Made by a program: the position numbers and the translations under genes | Source: a virus | Length of the DNA stretch: 35,036 nucleotides | Virus record (IMG/VR): IMGVR_UViG_3300023172_000097 | Span: 1 to 35,036 of that record | Strand: one strand, 5' to 3' | Notes under the pieces: generated by a model | Databases searched by the model: none | Told to the model about the DNA's origin: nothing | The model's input: the letters and a program-made list of their open reading frames with translations, nothing else | Shown here: positions 17,196-25,983 of the stretch, piece by piece | How the letters are laid out: the number at the start of each line of letters is the position of its first letter | Numbering within the stretch: position 1 is the first letter of the stretch

Positions 17196-18206
17196 TCAGA
17201 CAGCACCAAGAAGTACTCTTCTGTTATCTAGAACAGCAAAGCCAAGTTCAGCCCAGCCATAGAAACCAGCTCTCTTCTGACGATGTAAACTATCGTCTTC
17301 AAAGATCTGAACTTCTTGTCTGACTGGCATGATAAAGCTATCTCTCTTGCGTAGGTCCAGACCCACAACAACTTCGTCTTTACCAGTAGGTGGAGTTTGG
17401 CCCAAGGTGTTGGCATAGAAGTTTTGGTATTCTTGGCCAATACCAAGCTCATCTCTGTCATGGAGATTAACACCAAAGATTCTATTAATAGCACCATCGG
17501 CTGCGGTATAAATTTCACGTCTGGTAACTTCATCAACAATATCAACGCCCCAATTTCTAATGTCTTCCATAGCTTCTGGAGAAACATAAAGATCAGTAAG
17601 AGCACCTCTATTTGCTGAAGAACTATTACCACCACCATTGCGGCGCATAACAGTTTTCATAAGGCTAACAAGTCTCTTGGTAAACTGATTTGAGGCAGCA
17701 TCGCTATCAAAGACAACAATATTTCTGTCTACAGCAGCAGCAAGAAGAGTGTGCCAACCATCATCATTCATCTTCTTAACAAAGGAAGCTTCAAGGACTT
17801 CCATAGCACGACCAACAACATCCCATCTAGCATCACGAGCATATTTTAGGAGATAGTCGATTGAGGCGCCAATGTCATAGGTTGGAACCATGACATAATC
17901 ACTCTCAACGTGACGCTCTGGAATATATCCATGATTAGGAATGGTGTAAGCAACGAAATCTCTTTCGGTGCCAGGAGCAAGAAAATCGAGAGGAAATTCT
18001 GGAGTAGCACCAGGAGCAAGTTGAACTGACTCGAAGATGTTATCAAGAATATTACCGCTCATAAGACCTTGTCTGAGAGGAAGCTCAAGAGCTTTGGCAA
18101 ACTCCTTGTTTGCTGCTAGAGCAACTTCTCTATCTGGTGAACCAGACTTGACCAAAAGATCGGTGATCTCTGGTGTTGGTTTAAACTGTTGAGTATTAGC
18201 TGACAT
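17196..18206 (-). CDS. Major capsid protein, HK97-fold type
   Basis: This encodes 336 residues with AGGGAG upstream of ATG 18206. It follows the decoration gene and precedes a strong terminator, as expected for the most abundant virion protein. The N-arm is helical (residues 1-50). YLLKYARDARWDVVGRAMEVLEASF (around 118-142) would be the spine-helix region. LTDLYVSPEAMEDIRNWG and IFGVNLHDRDELG are typical A-domain segments. The C-terminal part, GLDLRKRDSFIMPVRQEVQIFEDD then GWAELGFAVLDNRRVLLG, is the usual ending of this fold. It forms the icosahedral shell and is probably processed by the protease-scaffold gene product upstream. Confidence 0.9.
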   Translation of the reverse strand: MSANTQQFKPTPEITDLLVKSGSPDREVALAANKEFAKALELPLRQGLMSGNILDNIFESVQLAPGATPEFPLDFLAPGTERDFVAYTIPNHGYIPERHVESDYVMVPTYDIGASIDYLLKYARDARWDVVGRAMEVLEASFVKKMNDDGWHTLLAAAVDRNIVVFDSDAASNQFTKRLVSLMKTVMRRNGGGNSSSANRGALTDLYVSPEAMEDIRNWGVDIVDEVTRREIYTAADGAINRIFGVNLHDRDELGIGQEYQNFYANTLGQTPPTGKDEVVVGLDLRKRDSFIMPVRQEVQIFEDDSLHRQKRAGFYGWAELGFAVLDNRRVLLGAV

Positions 18207-18231
18207 TATTTATTCTCCCTTTGTTCTAGTT

Positions 18232-18690
18232 TCAAGAAATGTTGATGTCTACTTTGGCGAAATCGTCTGCATCTTTACGACTTAAAAAAGTACCAACCTT
18301 AGCGTTGGCATTATTTGTGGTCAAGAACCCATTAGCACCCAGATATGCGGCATCACCGGCCTCTGGTGAGTCAGTGCTAACAATAGCATCTGTAGTAACT
18401 TGACCTTGGCGAAGTAGTGTTACTTTGCCACCAACTTGTACTTCATCTTTATACCAATTGACGTGCTGTTTAGTAAGATCGTAGTCAACAACATCGTTTA
18501 ACAAAACACCCATAGGTGTTCTACCAGTAGCACTAGTAGCATACTCAACAAGTGCGCCAGCATCATCCATAGATGCTCCGACATTAGTATTACCTGTGGC
18601 GGCCACAACAACACCGCCTCTTTCAGCAATTGCGCTCATGAAGAAAGAGATATCGGTGTGTGATTCAATTCTATCTGGTTTAAGAGCCAT
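18232..18690 (-). CDS. Probable capsid decoration (head-stabilising) protein
   Basis: This encodes 152 residues with AAAGGGAG upstream. It lies between the protease-scaffold and the major capsid genes, the usual place for a decoration or stabiliser protein. The sequence is small and beta-rich (RGGVVVAATGN, VQVGGKVTLLRQGQV, KVGTFLSRKDADDF). A start such as MALKPDRIESHTDISFFM looks typical of this kind of gene. It probably binds the outer surface of the mature shell. Family assignment is from position and size. Confidence 0.7.
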   Translation of the reverse strand: MALKPDRIESHTDISFFMSAIAERGGVVVAATGNTNVGASMDDAGALVEYATSATGRTPMGVLLNDVVDYDLTKQHVNWYKDEVQVGGKVTLLRQGQVTTDAIVSTDSPEAGDAAYLGANGFLTTNNANAKVGTFLSRKDADDFAKVDINIS

Positions 18691-18714
18691 GTTATTTTCT
18701 CCCTTTATAAAGAA

Positions 18715-20355
18715 TTATTTTTTGGTATTGAGTCTGGAACTAACAAAATCAACAAGAGCAGCGCGAGTGCTTTCTGCTGAATCTTCAGCTTCTTCACCAA
18801 CACTAAGATTTACTTCGTCTTCTACTTCGACACTATCAAGAATTTCAGCAGATGTGTCTTCCGACTCGTCTGACTCTTCTGATACTTCTTCTGAAGCTTC
18901 TTCTGATTCTTCAGCCATAGACATCTTTGGTTTCTTAGCCTCTGATTCGTCTTCTTTCTCTTTCTTGGCCATTTCTTCCTTTTTAGGTTTCATGGCTGCT
19001 AAAACATCAGTCATAGCATCAAAAGTTTCGTCGTCTAAGGATTCGAATTTTTCAATAGTAGCATCGGCTGAATCATTGTCTACTCCAGATTCGATAAGCT
19101 TGGCTTTTCTTTGCATCATCTTTTCTTTTTTCTTCATCTCTTCCTCTTTCATCTTGTATTCAGCAACAAGAGTTTCTGCATTAGAAAGAGATTCTGTTAA
19201 GGATGCAATCTTTTCTTCTTGTGCCTTGATGGTTTCTTCGTGCGAAGCAACTGTTTCAAGAATAGAAGTAAGTTCTGAGCCTTTGTTTTCAATTTCTTCT
19301 GATTTAACTTTTAGCTCTTCGTCAAGCTTAGAGATCTGATCAGCCTTGGCATCAGAATCGGCTTTGCTTGCGGTAAGAGCTTCGGATAATTCAGAATACT
19401 GTTTTTCTAGATCTGAAGCTGTCTTCACAAAGCTATCTTTAATAGCTTCAGAAGATTTAGCAATGCTTTCAATCTGATCTTTAATTTCTGATACGTCTTT
19501 ATCTAAGTTCATTGGTTCAACCTCCGAGTTAAAGCTTGACTTAAGTGTTGATACACCTAATTCTGTAAAATTATTAATATTTTGATCATCTTTTTTTTCT
19601 GGCGTCTGATTTATTTTCAAAATGATACTTTCAGGGTTAGCTGGCTTAGCAACAAAACCCTTTCCGCTGAATACAATATTTCTTAAAACTCTGCCAATTT
19701 TGTAATTTTCATGCTCTCCAGTACCGCCGTATGCTCTTAAGTGTTTAGTAAGGTGTGCTGTGGATTCACTCCTGGGAAGCACCTCGTATTTATTGGTATT
19801 CTTTTCTATAAGACCATAATCAAAGCCACTAAACATACATTCCATACTGACATATTTTTGGCCGTTTTCTATTTCCTGTATAAGATTTTCTGCTCTCGAC
19901 CTTAGTTCTGGATCAGAAAACGCTCGGTATATTACGGATCCTGTTAATATGTGGTATTTATTTGGAAGATTATCTTCTGGAGTATCTTTATCTATAAGTA
20001 ATCCGTCTTCAGTAATTGGCCAATTAGAAATAATATGACCTATAATTGTTTTTTCATCATGCTCTAAATTTGTTGGCTTATCTTCTGGGGTGCTTTTAGC
20101 TCTCCAAACTTCTAAGCTATCGAAAATATCATCATTTCTATTCCAGTTAGATGTTACTAAGATAGACTGAACATAATATAAGTCTTCGTCGCTATATGAA
20201 GCTAGACTTTTATATTCATTTTTATTTTTGTTATGCAGTATATTGTCTTTTGAAGATGGTACGGCTTGACTAGCATAACTAATAGAAGCAGTAGACTTAA
20301 TCATTTCAGACAAGCCATCCGCTACTTCTACATCATAAACTTTGATATTATTCAT
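18715..20355 (-). CDS. Prohead protease fused to scaffolding protein
   Basis: This encodes 546 residues. The start ATG overlaps the portal stop (ATGA). Residues 50-250 have a herpes-assemblin-like protease layout: the strand WNRNDDIFDSLEVWRA, a likely catalytic His at 99 (NLEHDEKTIIGHI), and a likely catalytic Ser at 170 (KYVSMECMF). FSGKGFVAKPANPES closes the domain. Residues about 280-430 are strongly coiled-coil (repeated Lys/Glu heptads), as in scaffolds. The C-terminus is very acidic (Glu/Ser/Asp-rich, 440-520) and ends VDFVSSRLNTKK. It acts inside the prohead, shaping the shell and then digesting the core. Catalytic residues are assigned by pattern. Confidence 0.82.
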   Translation of the reverse strand: MNNIKVYDVEVADGLSEMIKSTASISYASQAVPSSKDNILHNKNKNEYKSLASYSDEDLYYVQSILVTSNWNRNDDIFDSLEVWRAKSTPEDKPTNLEHDEKTIIGHIISNWPITEDGLLIDKDTPEDNLPNKYHILTGSVIYRAFSDPELRSRAENLIQEIENGQKYVSMECMFSGFDYGLIEKNTNKYEVLPRSESTAHLTKHLRAYGGTGEHENYKIGRVLRNIVFSGKGFVAKPANPESIILKINQTPEKKDDQNINNFTELGVSTLKSSFNSEVEPMNLDKDVSEIKDQIESIAKSSEAIKDSFVKTASDLEKQYSELSEALTASKADSDAKADQISKLDEELKVKSEEIENKGSELTSILETVASHEETIKAQEEKIASLTESLSNAETLVAEYKMKEEEMKKKEKMMQRKAKLIESGVDNDSADATIEKFESLDDETFDAMTDVLAAMKPKKEEMAKKEKEDESEAKKPKMSMAEESEEASEEVSEESDESEDTSAEILDSVEVEDEVNLSVGEEAEDSAESTRAALVDFVSSRLNTKK

Positions 20356-22547
20356 ATTTTAGGCCTTTTTGAGTACAAGTGTTCATACACCAAAGAATAA
20401 AAAGAAGACTTTATATGTTTGTTTGACTCTGAGTTTAATTCATAATTGGTCTGATGTTTAATGTCTTTGACCCAATCATTGAATTTATTATATATGGAAA
20501 TGTTTTGTGGGGAATTTATTTTTGCAAGAGTATTTTGAATAGAATCCTCTGCTATTACTATATCGGGATGGCTAGCAAATAAGACTTGTGTTTTTAGTCT
20601 ATCTAACTCCTGGTGTTCGGCTTTTGATAAACTCCTTAAATTTTTCTTGTTGTAAAAGGTCAACATGATGGGGTTTATTATGTCTGATATTTTATCTTGA
20701 GCTTGCGCTGCCCAAAGTGCTATTTTTGCCCCGGTTTGTGGTTTGAAGGTTTTTTCTTTTCGCTGCTCTTTGTCTTTTGATAATCTGGGTCTTCCTTCTC
20801 CAGGTACTCCACGCAACGATTCCGGGGAATCGTTAGCCAACTTCGTTGATGACATTTCCTGTTTAAGTTGTATTGCTGTTTTTTCTGATGGTTTTTTCTT
20901 TGGTAAGCTGAGACCAACTTGGGAAGGCGTTACTATGCCTAATTGTAAGGATAGTTTCTTTAATGCATTATCGAATTGTGGATCATGCCAAGGCCCAGCC
21001 TTTTTAATCATTCTGTCTGACTTCCTATCTCTGTTTTCTCTATTTAGTCTTGTTTTTTCCATATCAGGATCAAAACCAAACTTGGTTTGTAGTAGCTCGT
21101 CACTAATTAGATTTCTATCAGCTAATTGTATAAGTAGTGCTTTTTCAGCATCCTCATTACTTAGATCCATTCTGTCAAATTCTATACTAGCCGGAAATCT
21201 AAAACCCATTGCTTTTTGTACCAATACAATTTCTTTTTCCCAAAAATCCATCAATAAATCTCTACCGTACTGTAGTCTTTGGGTTAGTGTTTTTAGTGAT
21301 ATGAAATTATTTGTAGTGCCAGCAGCACCGTATGTTCCAGTAAGAGTTGGAGGGATTCCAAGTCCAGCATATATACTATTTAAGTGAGGTGTATATTTAC
21401 CTTCTCCTAGAAATTGATGTACGTTTGTTTTGCTTTCTAGTAATTCTATATCTGGCCCCCACACCAAATCCATTGTTCCTCCGCCAACATTATTTCCTAA
21501 AATCTGAGCGAGTTTAGCTGTAGCCGCTTTTGTCGGAGCTATCTTGTGTTCAAGACTACCTAGCTTAAAAATCCTAATATTGGAAATGGCCCCATCTAAT
21601 GCTGCGATATCTGCGAGTTTTAATTTTTCGATGACTGTAATATCATCCATGATTGCATAAATCATAGGATAAGCCCATGTTTGCCAATCATCTTTCTTAT
21701 AATGATATACTACGACTTTGTTGGGGTCTAGAGGATAGGGCTTTCTTGTCTTAGCGGCATCTACGATAGAAGGAGGAAGATTGTTAATAATATTTTTTTC
21801 ATTATCGTTTCTTGGAGAATTTACAATTTTTCTTATTCTGGCTGGTAAAACCAACTCATAAAGTTTATCGTGTACAAATGAAGATAAAGCACCAGCAGAA
21901 ACTTCTACACATACAGGATCTATGAAAGTATATCTCCAAGGGATTTCTTTCTTTTCTATTTTGTATTCTGGTAAAGTATCTATCTTTAGGTCGGCAACAC
22001 CTATGGCTTTATAAAGATCTTTTGCTACTTTGGTTCCAATTTTACCAGTTTGTTTATTTATAACAACATTGCCCGTCTTGTATAGGTTATTTAAAAATCT
22101 TTCGCTTCTATCTTTGCCGTTGATTTTCTTAAACCACTGCCTATAAAATCTCTCAATCCTTTTATTCTTATGAACAATTTTTATTCCTTGTACGGCAAAA
22201 TCGCCCATAAGATCAATCACATTTTTGACTAAACCAACTCTTTGATATATGTCTTCCGCTTTTTTAATTACCGCCTTAACATGTTTTGGTACGGCTTCAT
22301 CTGGACGAAAATAGTCATAATCTTGTCTTGTTAATCCTGGTCGGCCTCCAGTATTACCATCCAAATTAGAGAAATCGTTGTAATATCTACGACCGGCTAC
22401 GGCTTTGTTTATTCCAGTATATTCTTCTAGGGCTCCAGCAGAAGCTTTGAGCGCCTCCCCTTGAGTATTAGGGTCATTAGTCCAAAAAACATATGCTTCA
22501 TTAGGGGAAATAGAGGCATTTTTAATAGGCGATTGTTTATCTGACAT
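20352..22547 (-). CDS. Portal protein
   Basis: This encodes 731 residues and is the first gene after TerL. The N-terminal half shows portal features: a helical stem-and-wing region (VKNVIDLMGDFAVQGIKIVH), RYTFIDPVCVEV, and PNKVVVYHYKKDDWQTWAYP. The clip/stem region is AYPMIYAIMDDITVIEKLKLADIAALDG. FISLKTLTQRLQYGRDLLMDFWEKEI is the long helix near the crown. The C-terminal ~200 residues are lysine-rich and longer than in minimal portals. It forms the dodecameric ring at one vertex through which DNA enters. It is preceded by a proposed late promoter and translationally coupled to the protease-scaffold gene. Confidence 0.88.
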   Translation of the reverse strand: MSDKQSPIKNASISPNEAYVFWTNDPNTQGEALKASAGALEEYTGINKAVAGRRYYNDFSNLDGNTGGRPGLTRQDYDYFRPDEAVPKHVKAVIKKAEDIYQRVGLVKNVIDLMGDFAVQGIKIVHKNKRIERFYRQWFKKINGKDRSERFLNNLYKTGNVVINKQTGKIGTKVAKDLYKAIGVADLKIDTLPEYKIEKKEIPWRYTFIDPVCVEVSAGALSSFVHDKLYELVLPARIRKIVNSPRNDNEKNIINNLPPSIVDAAKTRKPYPLDPNKVVVYHYKKDDWQTWAYPMIYAIMDDITVIEKLKLADIAALDGAISNIRIFKLGSLEHKIAPTKAATAKLAQILGNNVGGGTMDLVWGPDIELLESKTNVHQFLGEGKYTPHLNSIYAGLGIPPTLTGTYGAAGTTNNFISLKTLTQRLQYGRDLLMDFWEKEIVLVQKAMGFRFPASIEFDRMDLSNEDAEKALLIQLADRNLISDELLQTKFGFDPDMEKTRLNRENRDRKSDRMIKKAGPWHDPQFDNALKKLSLQLGIVTPSQVGLSLPKKKPSEKTAIQLKQEMSSTKLANDSPESLRGVPGEGRPRLSKDKEQRKEKTFKPQTGAKIALWAAQAQDKISDIINPIMLTFYNKKNLRSLSKAEHQELDRLKTQVLFASHPDIVIAEDSIQNTLAKINSPQNISIYNKFNDWVKDIKHQTNYELNSESNKHIKSSFYSLVYEHLYSKRPKI

Positions 22548-22580
22548 ATCATTCGTTTTGTAATGGTATTGTAATTGTAT

Positions 22581-22598
22581 TGATAATTATATACACTA
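22581..22598 (-). promoter_or_regulatory. Candidate late promoter, copy D
   Basis: In the 52-base gap between TerL and portal the minus strand reads TTAGTGTATATAATTATC, with the core at 22596-22589, 41 bases before the portal start. It is the member closest to an extended TATAAT-like -10 element. It would give the head genes their own late transcript. Confidence 0.5.
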
Positions 22599-22599
22599 A

Positions 22600-24612
22600 T
22601 TATCTGTAAATTCCAGTATAAATATCTGCATTAGCTCCTTGGGTGAACCAATCTGGACCTTTATACATCTCTCCGTCCTGTTTTGCGCTGCTGCTACGCA
22701 GGTTGTCTCCAATAATATCATAAGATATTGGAGCTGATTGTCTATGCATTTGTCTAGCTAACATATTAGCTATTACTAATGAGCTATATCTATCTTTGCG
22801 TAATCGACCCTTTTTTCCTCCGTGCATTTTAACTTCTGGAGTATCCCATCTATCTCTAGCGTTGGGACCATTGCTGGTTTGAGTCATAACAATAGTAGTT
22901 AATTCGTTTTTAAGCTCTTCTATTTCCATAATACAATCTTGTGCGCTGTCATATAGATTTGTGCTATCTGTATCTATGATGTCCTTGCCTTCTTGCAACA
23001 TAGATAGTCCTAAACTTAGATTATCAAATCTTGGAAATAACAAAAGTTTGTCTTCTAGGTCTTTTCGTAAACCATGGTTAGCCTGTGAGGTCCATTCTGA
23101 TTTAGCGAATTGTATTAGCTCTAATATGTGTAATCCAGATTTATCGTCAGTTTCTTTCGCTTTGTTTGGATCAATAGCTGGCCATATAGGCACTTCTCCC
23201 TCTTGGAGTTTAGAAGGATCATGAAGAGCTTCTTCGATAGCAACGCCACCGCCTTGAGCATCTAGTCCAATTCGTGCGCAAGGAAATATTTTCATAAGAT
23301 CTCTTATTTTTCTAGCACAAAAACCATAAAAATCGTGTTCATTGACTAGTCCTGTTTTTTGTCTGTCCTGAAAATTTGATCGATTAGTAGTCCATACATG
23401 AACAACCCTAGAATGATCAGGATGTAATTCTATAATTACAATGCAAAAATTGTCTTTTTCGCTAGCGGGATCAATACCATATATGTATTCTAAATTAGGA
23501 TCACCCTTGGTCTTTGCTTCAAAAATAATTTCTTTTTCGCCTATCTTGATAGGATTGGGATTTCCGGTAACACAACTTTCTATCAAACTTCTTCTAAAAA
23601 ATCCTTCACTATCATTGACAAAACAGGCAGCATATTCCATGTTATATATACCAGTATGAATAGTAGCTTTGGCTCTTGATACTTGCTTATCATCCATGAA
23701 GCCCTTAGGTATTAATTCATAAGGTATTCTAATTACGCTATAATCTTTCCAATTAAAATTTTCTGGAACTTCCCCAGTAAATATTTCTTGTAATTTATTA
23801 ATATCTCCTTTGCTTTCTACAATAGCCTTATATCTTTTCCAGTACTGGGCAAAGTGTTTAAAGCCGTAGTCTGCTGTTCCCGATATGATAGCTTGATTAC
23901 TCTTTCTGACTATTAAGCTTTCTAATTCTGGTGTCCATAAACCAGCATCTTGCATAGCCTTTTTTCTTGCTTCCTCTTTTACATTTTCAATAGGGCTGGC
24001 ACTAACAGCAGCGAAACCAGCAACGACTGTTTCGTAAATATCGGGAGATATAGATGCGAATTCATCAGCAACAATAATATGCGCTCTTAAACCTCTGATT
24101 TTGCTACCGTCGCCCATAGGAATAGCAATAGTCCAACTATCTCCTAGTCTTAATGTGCATCTATCTACATCTCTTCTAGGCCCGTCATCGTTGCCGCTAA
24201 AAATACTTCTCAGTACAGGGCTATTCTTCCAGATATTTTCCATATACTCAAATAAAATCTTACTCTGTCTAAATGCGGCCCCAACAACAACTATTTTGGT
24301 TCCTGGAACAAACGTGCATTTTAATATACAGTATAGACTCATCAAAAAAGATTTACCAAATCCACGGCTAGCAATAAACATGGGAAATGGTCTATGCCAA
24401 AATTCTTGTAGAATAACCATTTGAATAGGGTGTAGCTCTATATCAAACAGCATTTTAACTGTAGACCCAATATAGCTTGTGTCTCTCATTAGTTTCATTA
24501 AATGAGTGTCTGGATGCTCAATGTCGTATTTCGATCTGTGTATCATTGGATTTTTAATATCCAACGAACTTAAATCACCAAGACCTAACCACGCATTGTC
24601 ATAATTAGCCAT
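22600..24612 (-). CDS. terL: Terminase large subunit (packaging ATPase and nuclease)
   Basis: This encodes 670 residues. The ATPase domain has Walker A ASRGFGKSF at 81-89 (Lys87), an adenine-binding-type HPIQMVILQEFW at 61-72, and Walker B IIVADEF at 179-185 (Asp183, Glu184). The C-terminal RNase-H-like nuclease has Asp381 (YIYGIDPAS), Asp451 (IGLDAQGGG) and a probable third acid Asp607 (RKDRYSSL). All key acidic residues are present, so it looks active. It drives DNA into the prohead through the portal and cuts concatemers. The start overlaps the end of the ERCC4-type nuclease gene by 8 bases. Confidence 0.95.
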   Translation of the reverse strand: MANYDNAWLGLGDLSSLDIKNPMIHRSKYDIEHPDTHLMKLMRDTSYIGSTVKMLFDIELHPIQMVILQEFWHRPFPMFIASRGFGKSFLMSLYCILKCTFVPGTKIVVVGAAFRQSKILFEYMENIWKNSPVLRSIFSGNDDGPRRDVDRCTLRLGDSWTIAIPMGDGSKIRGLRAHIIVADEFASISPDIYETVVAGFAAVSASPIENVKEEARKKAMQDAGLWTPELESLIVRKSNQAIISGTADYGFKHFAQYWKRYKAIVESKGDINKLQEIFTGEVPENFNWKDYSVIRIPYELIPKGFMDDKQVSRAKATIHTGIYNMEYAACFVNDSEGFFRRSLIESCVTGNPNPIKIGEKEIIFEAKTKGDPNLEYIYGIDPASEKDNFCIVIIELHPDHSRVVHVWTTNRSNFQDRQKTGLVNEHDFYGFCARKIRDLMKIFPCARIGLDAQGGGVAIEEALHDPSKLQEGEVPIWPAIDPNKAKETDDKSGLHILELIQFAKSEWTSQANHGLRKDLEDKLLLFPRFDNLSLGLSMLQEGKDIIDTDSTNLYDSAQDCIMEIEELKNELTTIVMTQTSNGPNARDRWDTPEVKMHGGKKGRLRKDRYSSLVIANMLARQMHRQSAPISYDIIGDNLRSSSAKQDGEMYKGPDWFTQGANADIYTGIYR

Positions 24613-25081
24613 CTGTTAATTCCTTAGATATATGGTAATACATTCTTTTGAATATCATACCAGCAAGCTTGCTTGCGCTCATAGGATCTCCGCAAAATAT
24701 TACTTTGATATTATGTTTTAATTCTAAATCCAGAATATTTTTCATGATAAACGCTGGAGAAATTCTGATTTTACTCCACATCCTTTTAGGAACATTAGAG
24801 CCTACGGGATATTTTAGTATGTCTTCAACACTAAACTCTAACAGAAAGAATGGGTATTTGATATCTTTTAGTCTCGCAATAACATCCTTAAAACGAGATT
24901 CTGTAATATTATTTGCAAATTCACTAACAGACTTTTTGCGTTCTATACAAATTAAATTTTCGAAACCTTCAATAGAATAGTCGCCAGTATCTAATTTAGC
25001 TACTGTGCTCATATAGTCCTGGAATGCCCAGGGTTGTTGTTCTCTGGTATCTACGACTATTCTGAAGTCTTCGTTTTTCAT
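24605..25081 (-). CDS. ERCC4-type (XPF/Mus81-like) nuclease
   Basis: This encodes 158 residues and is a stand-alone nuclease domain. The signature is intact: VVDTREQQPW with Asp11, TGDYSI with Asp34, and the catalytic core IERKK (Glu47-Lys50), followed by EFANNITESRF. The C-terminal helices (KRMWSKIRISPAF, then the region to ELTDG) complete the fold, with no helicase or HhH domain. This family cuts branched or flapped DNA. Its position directly before TerL suggests resolving branches in replicated DNA before or during packaging, or debranching during recombination. The functional link is an inference. Confidence 0.88.
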   Translation of the reverse strand: MKNEDFRIVVDTREQQPWAFQDYMSTVAKLDTGDYSIEGFENLICIERKKSVSEFANNITESRFKDVIARLKDIKYPFFLLEFSVEDILKYPVGSNVPKRMWSKIRISPAFIMKNILDLELKHNIKVIFCGDPMSASKLAGMIFKRMYYHISKELTDG

Positions 25082-25091
25082 GTTGAGATTG

Positions 25092-25697
25092 CTAGCCAGA
25101 AACAGATTCTGCTTCTTTAGAATCTTCTTGATTCTTTGCTATAAGCTTTCTTGATTTGTATATGGCCCTCTGAACCATAGACTTTGCAACAAATTCTACG
25201 TAAGGCAATTTTCTTTTCTGGCTTTCTTCTTTTAGCCAAGAAAGAATAGTGTCAATATTCTGCTCACACCAATCTGGGCCTTTTTCGTTCATTTCTAAGG
25301 CGTGACGGCGACAACTACAATTAGATGAAGACTTAATACCAATAGTCTTTATCATGCTCGTTAGAATGCTTCCTGGTCCATCTGGGTCTTGTTCTAAGGT
25401 TTTTGGAAATTGATTATTAATGGTTGTTTCAATATCGTCGCCCAATACCATCAAGAGCTTGTATGTTAAAGATGTAATATTGATATCGTCTTGATTATTT
25501 TCATAGTCTTCACCCTGATATAACATGAATCTACCAGGAACATTGCTAAACGTAGCAAATGCCATTTTTTGCTCTGGGTGAATATGATATAAAACATCAA
25601 GCTTGTCTACAACTTGAGGTTCTGGGGTAATAACTTTATCATTCTGGTCCGTATATGGAGGAGCTTGAATAGTTATAGTTTTTTCTAATTCAATCAT
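25092..25697 (-). CDS. Conserved hypothetical protein with Cys-x-Cys motif
   Basis: This encodes 201 residues; I know of no function. Residues 1-100 are beta/mixed. From about 105 there is a distinct block: DGPGSILTSMIKTIGIK, then NCSCRRHALEMNEKGPDWC (Cys127, Cys129, Cys144). An amphipathic helical region, ILSWLKEESQKRKLPYV, and SMVQRAIYKSRKL follow. The Cys-x-Cys...Cys pattern suggests a small metal site. I have an impression of similar blocks in uncultured phage and bacterial hypothetical proteins. Location between HNH and ERCC4 nucleases hints at a role in DNA processing for packaging. Confidence 0.65.
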   Translation of the reverse strand: MIELEKTITIQAPPYTDQNDKVITPEPQVVDKLDVLYHIHPEQKMAFATFSNVPGRFMLYQGEDYENNQDDINITSLTYKLLMVLGDDIETTINNQFPKTLEQDPDGPGSILTSMIKTIGIKSSSNCSCRRHALEMNEKGPDWCEQNIDTILSWLKEESQKRKLPYVEFVAKSMVQRAIYKSRKLIAKNQEDSKEAESVSG

Positions 25698-25983
25698 TGC
25701 TGTTCCTTTTCTTGTTTTTGTTAAAGTCTGATAGTAAAATTTTTAAAAAAGCTGTACTATATTGATCTTCCATTCCTCTTATCATGTCGTGGTGTTGTTT
25801 GCAAAGAGTGATACCATTATTAATCTCGTATCTCAAATGCGGAAAATCCGACCAAGTTTTAATATGGTGAGCGTTTATCTTGTGACGAGAACCACAATTA
25901 GGCCACCTACAACGAAACTTATCTCTTGAATAAACTTCTTTTCTCCATTTTTTATAAACTGGATCATTAAAGTTTCTTCTCAT
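25690..25983 (-). CDS. HNH endonuclease
   Basis: This encodes 97 residues. The zinc-binding HNH fold is complete: Cys25 and Cys30, the AHHIKTWSDFP strand with catalytic His40, Asn55/56 in EINNGITLC, and Cys61 with His64/His65. The start overlaps the preceding stop (ATGA) and the end overlaps the next start by 8 bases, so it is an integrated operon member rather than an inserted homing gene. HNH proteins next to terminase genes assist TerL in specific cutting in HK97-like phages, and that role is plausible here. Confidence 0.9.
   Translation of the reverse strand: MRRNFNDPVYKKWRKEVYSRDKFRCRWPNCGSRHKINAHHIKTWSDFPHLRYEINNGITLCKQHHDMIRGMEDQYSTAFLKILLSDFNKNKKRNSND

Noticed and set aside
18596-19339. 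Long serine-rich plus-strand frame of 247 codons
   Set aside because: It is antisense to the Glu/Lys-rich scaffold coiled coil and the decoration gene; low-complexity purine runs on one strand keep the other open.
20743-21387. Plus-strand frame of 214 codons within the portal gene
   Set aside because: It is antisense to a clear portal coding region, has no promoter or ribosome site, and its composition is a mirror of lysine-rich codons.
25690-25983. HNH gene as a homing endonuclease insertion
   Set aside because: Both ends overlap neighbouring genes in operon fashion and no gene is interrupted; a terminase-partner role fits better.
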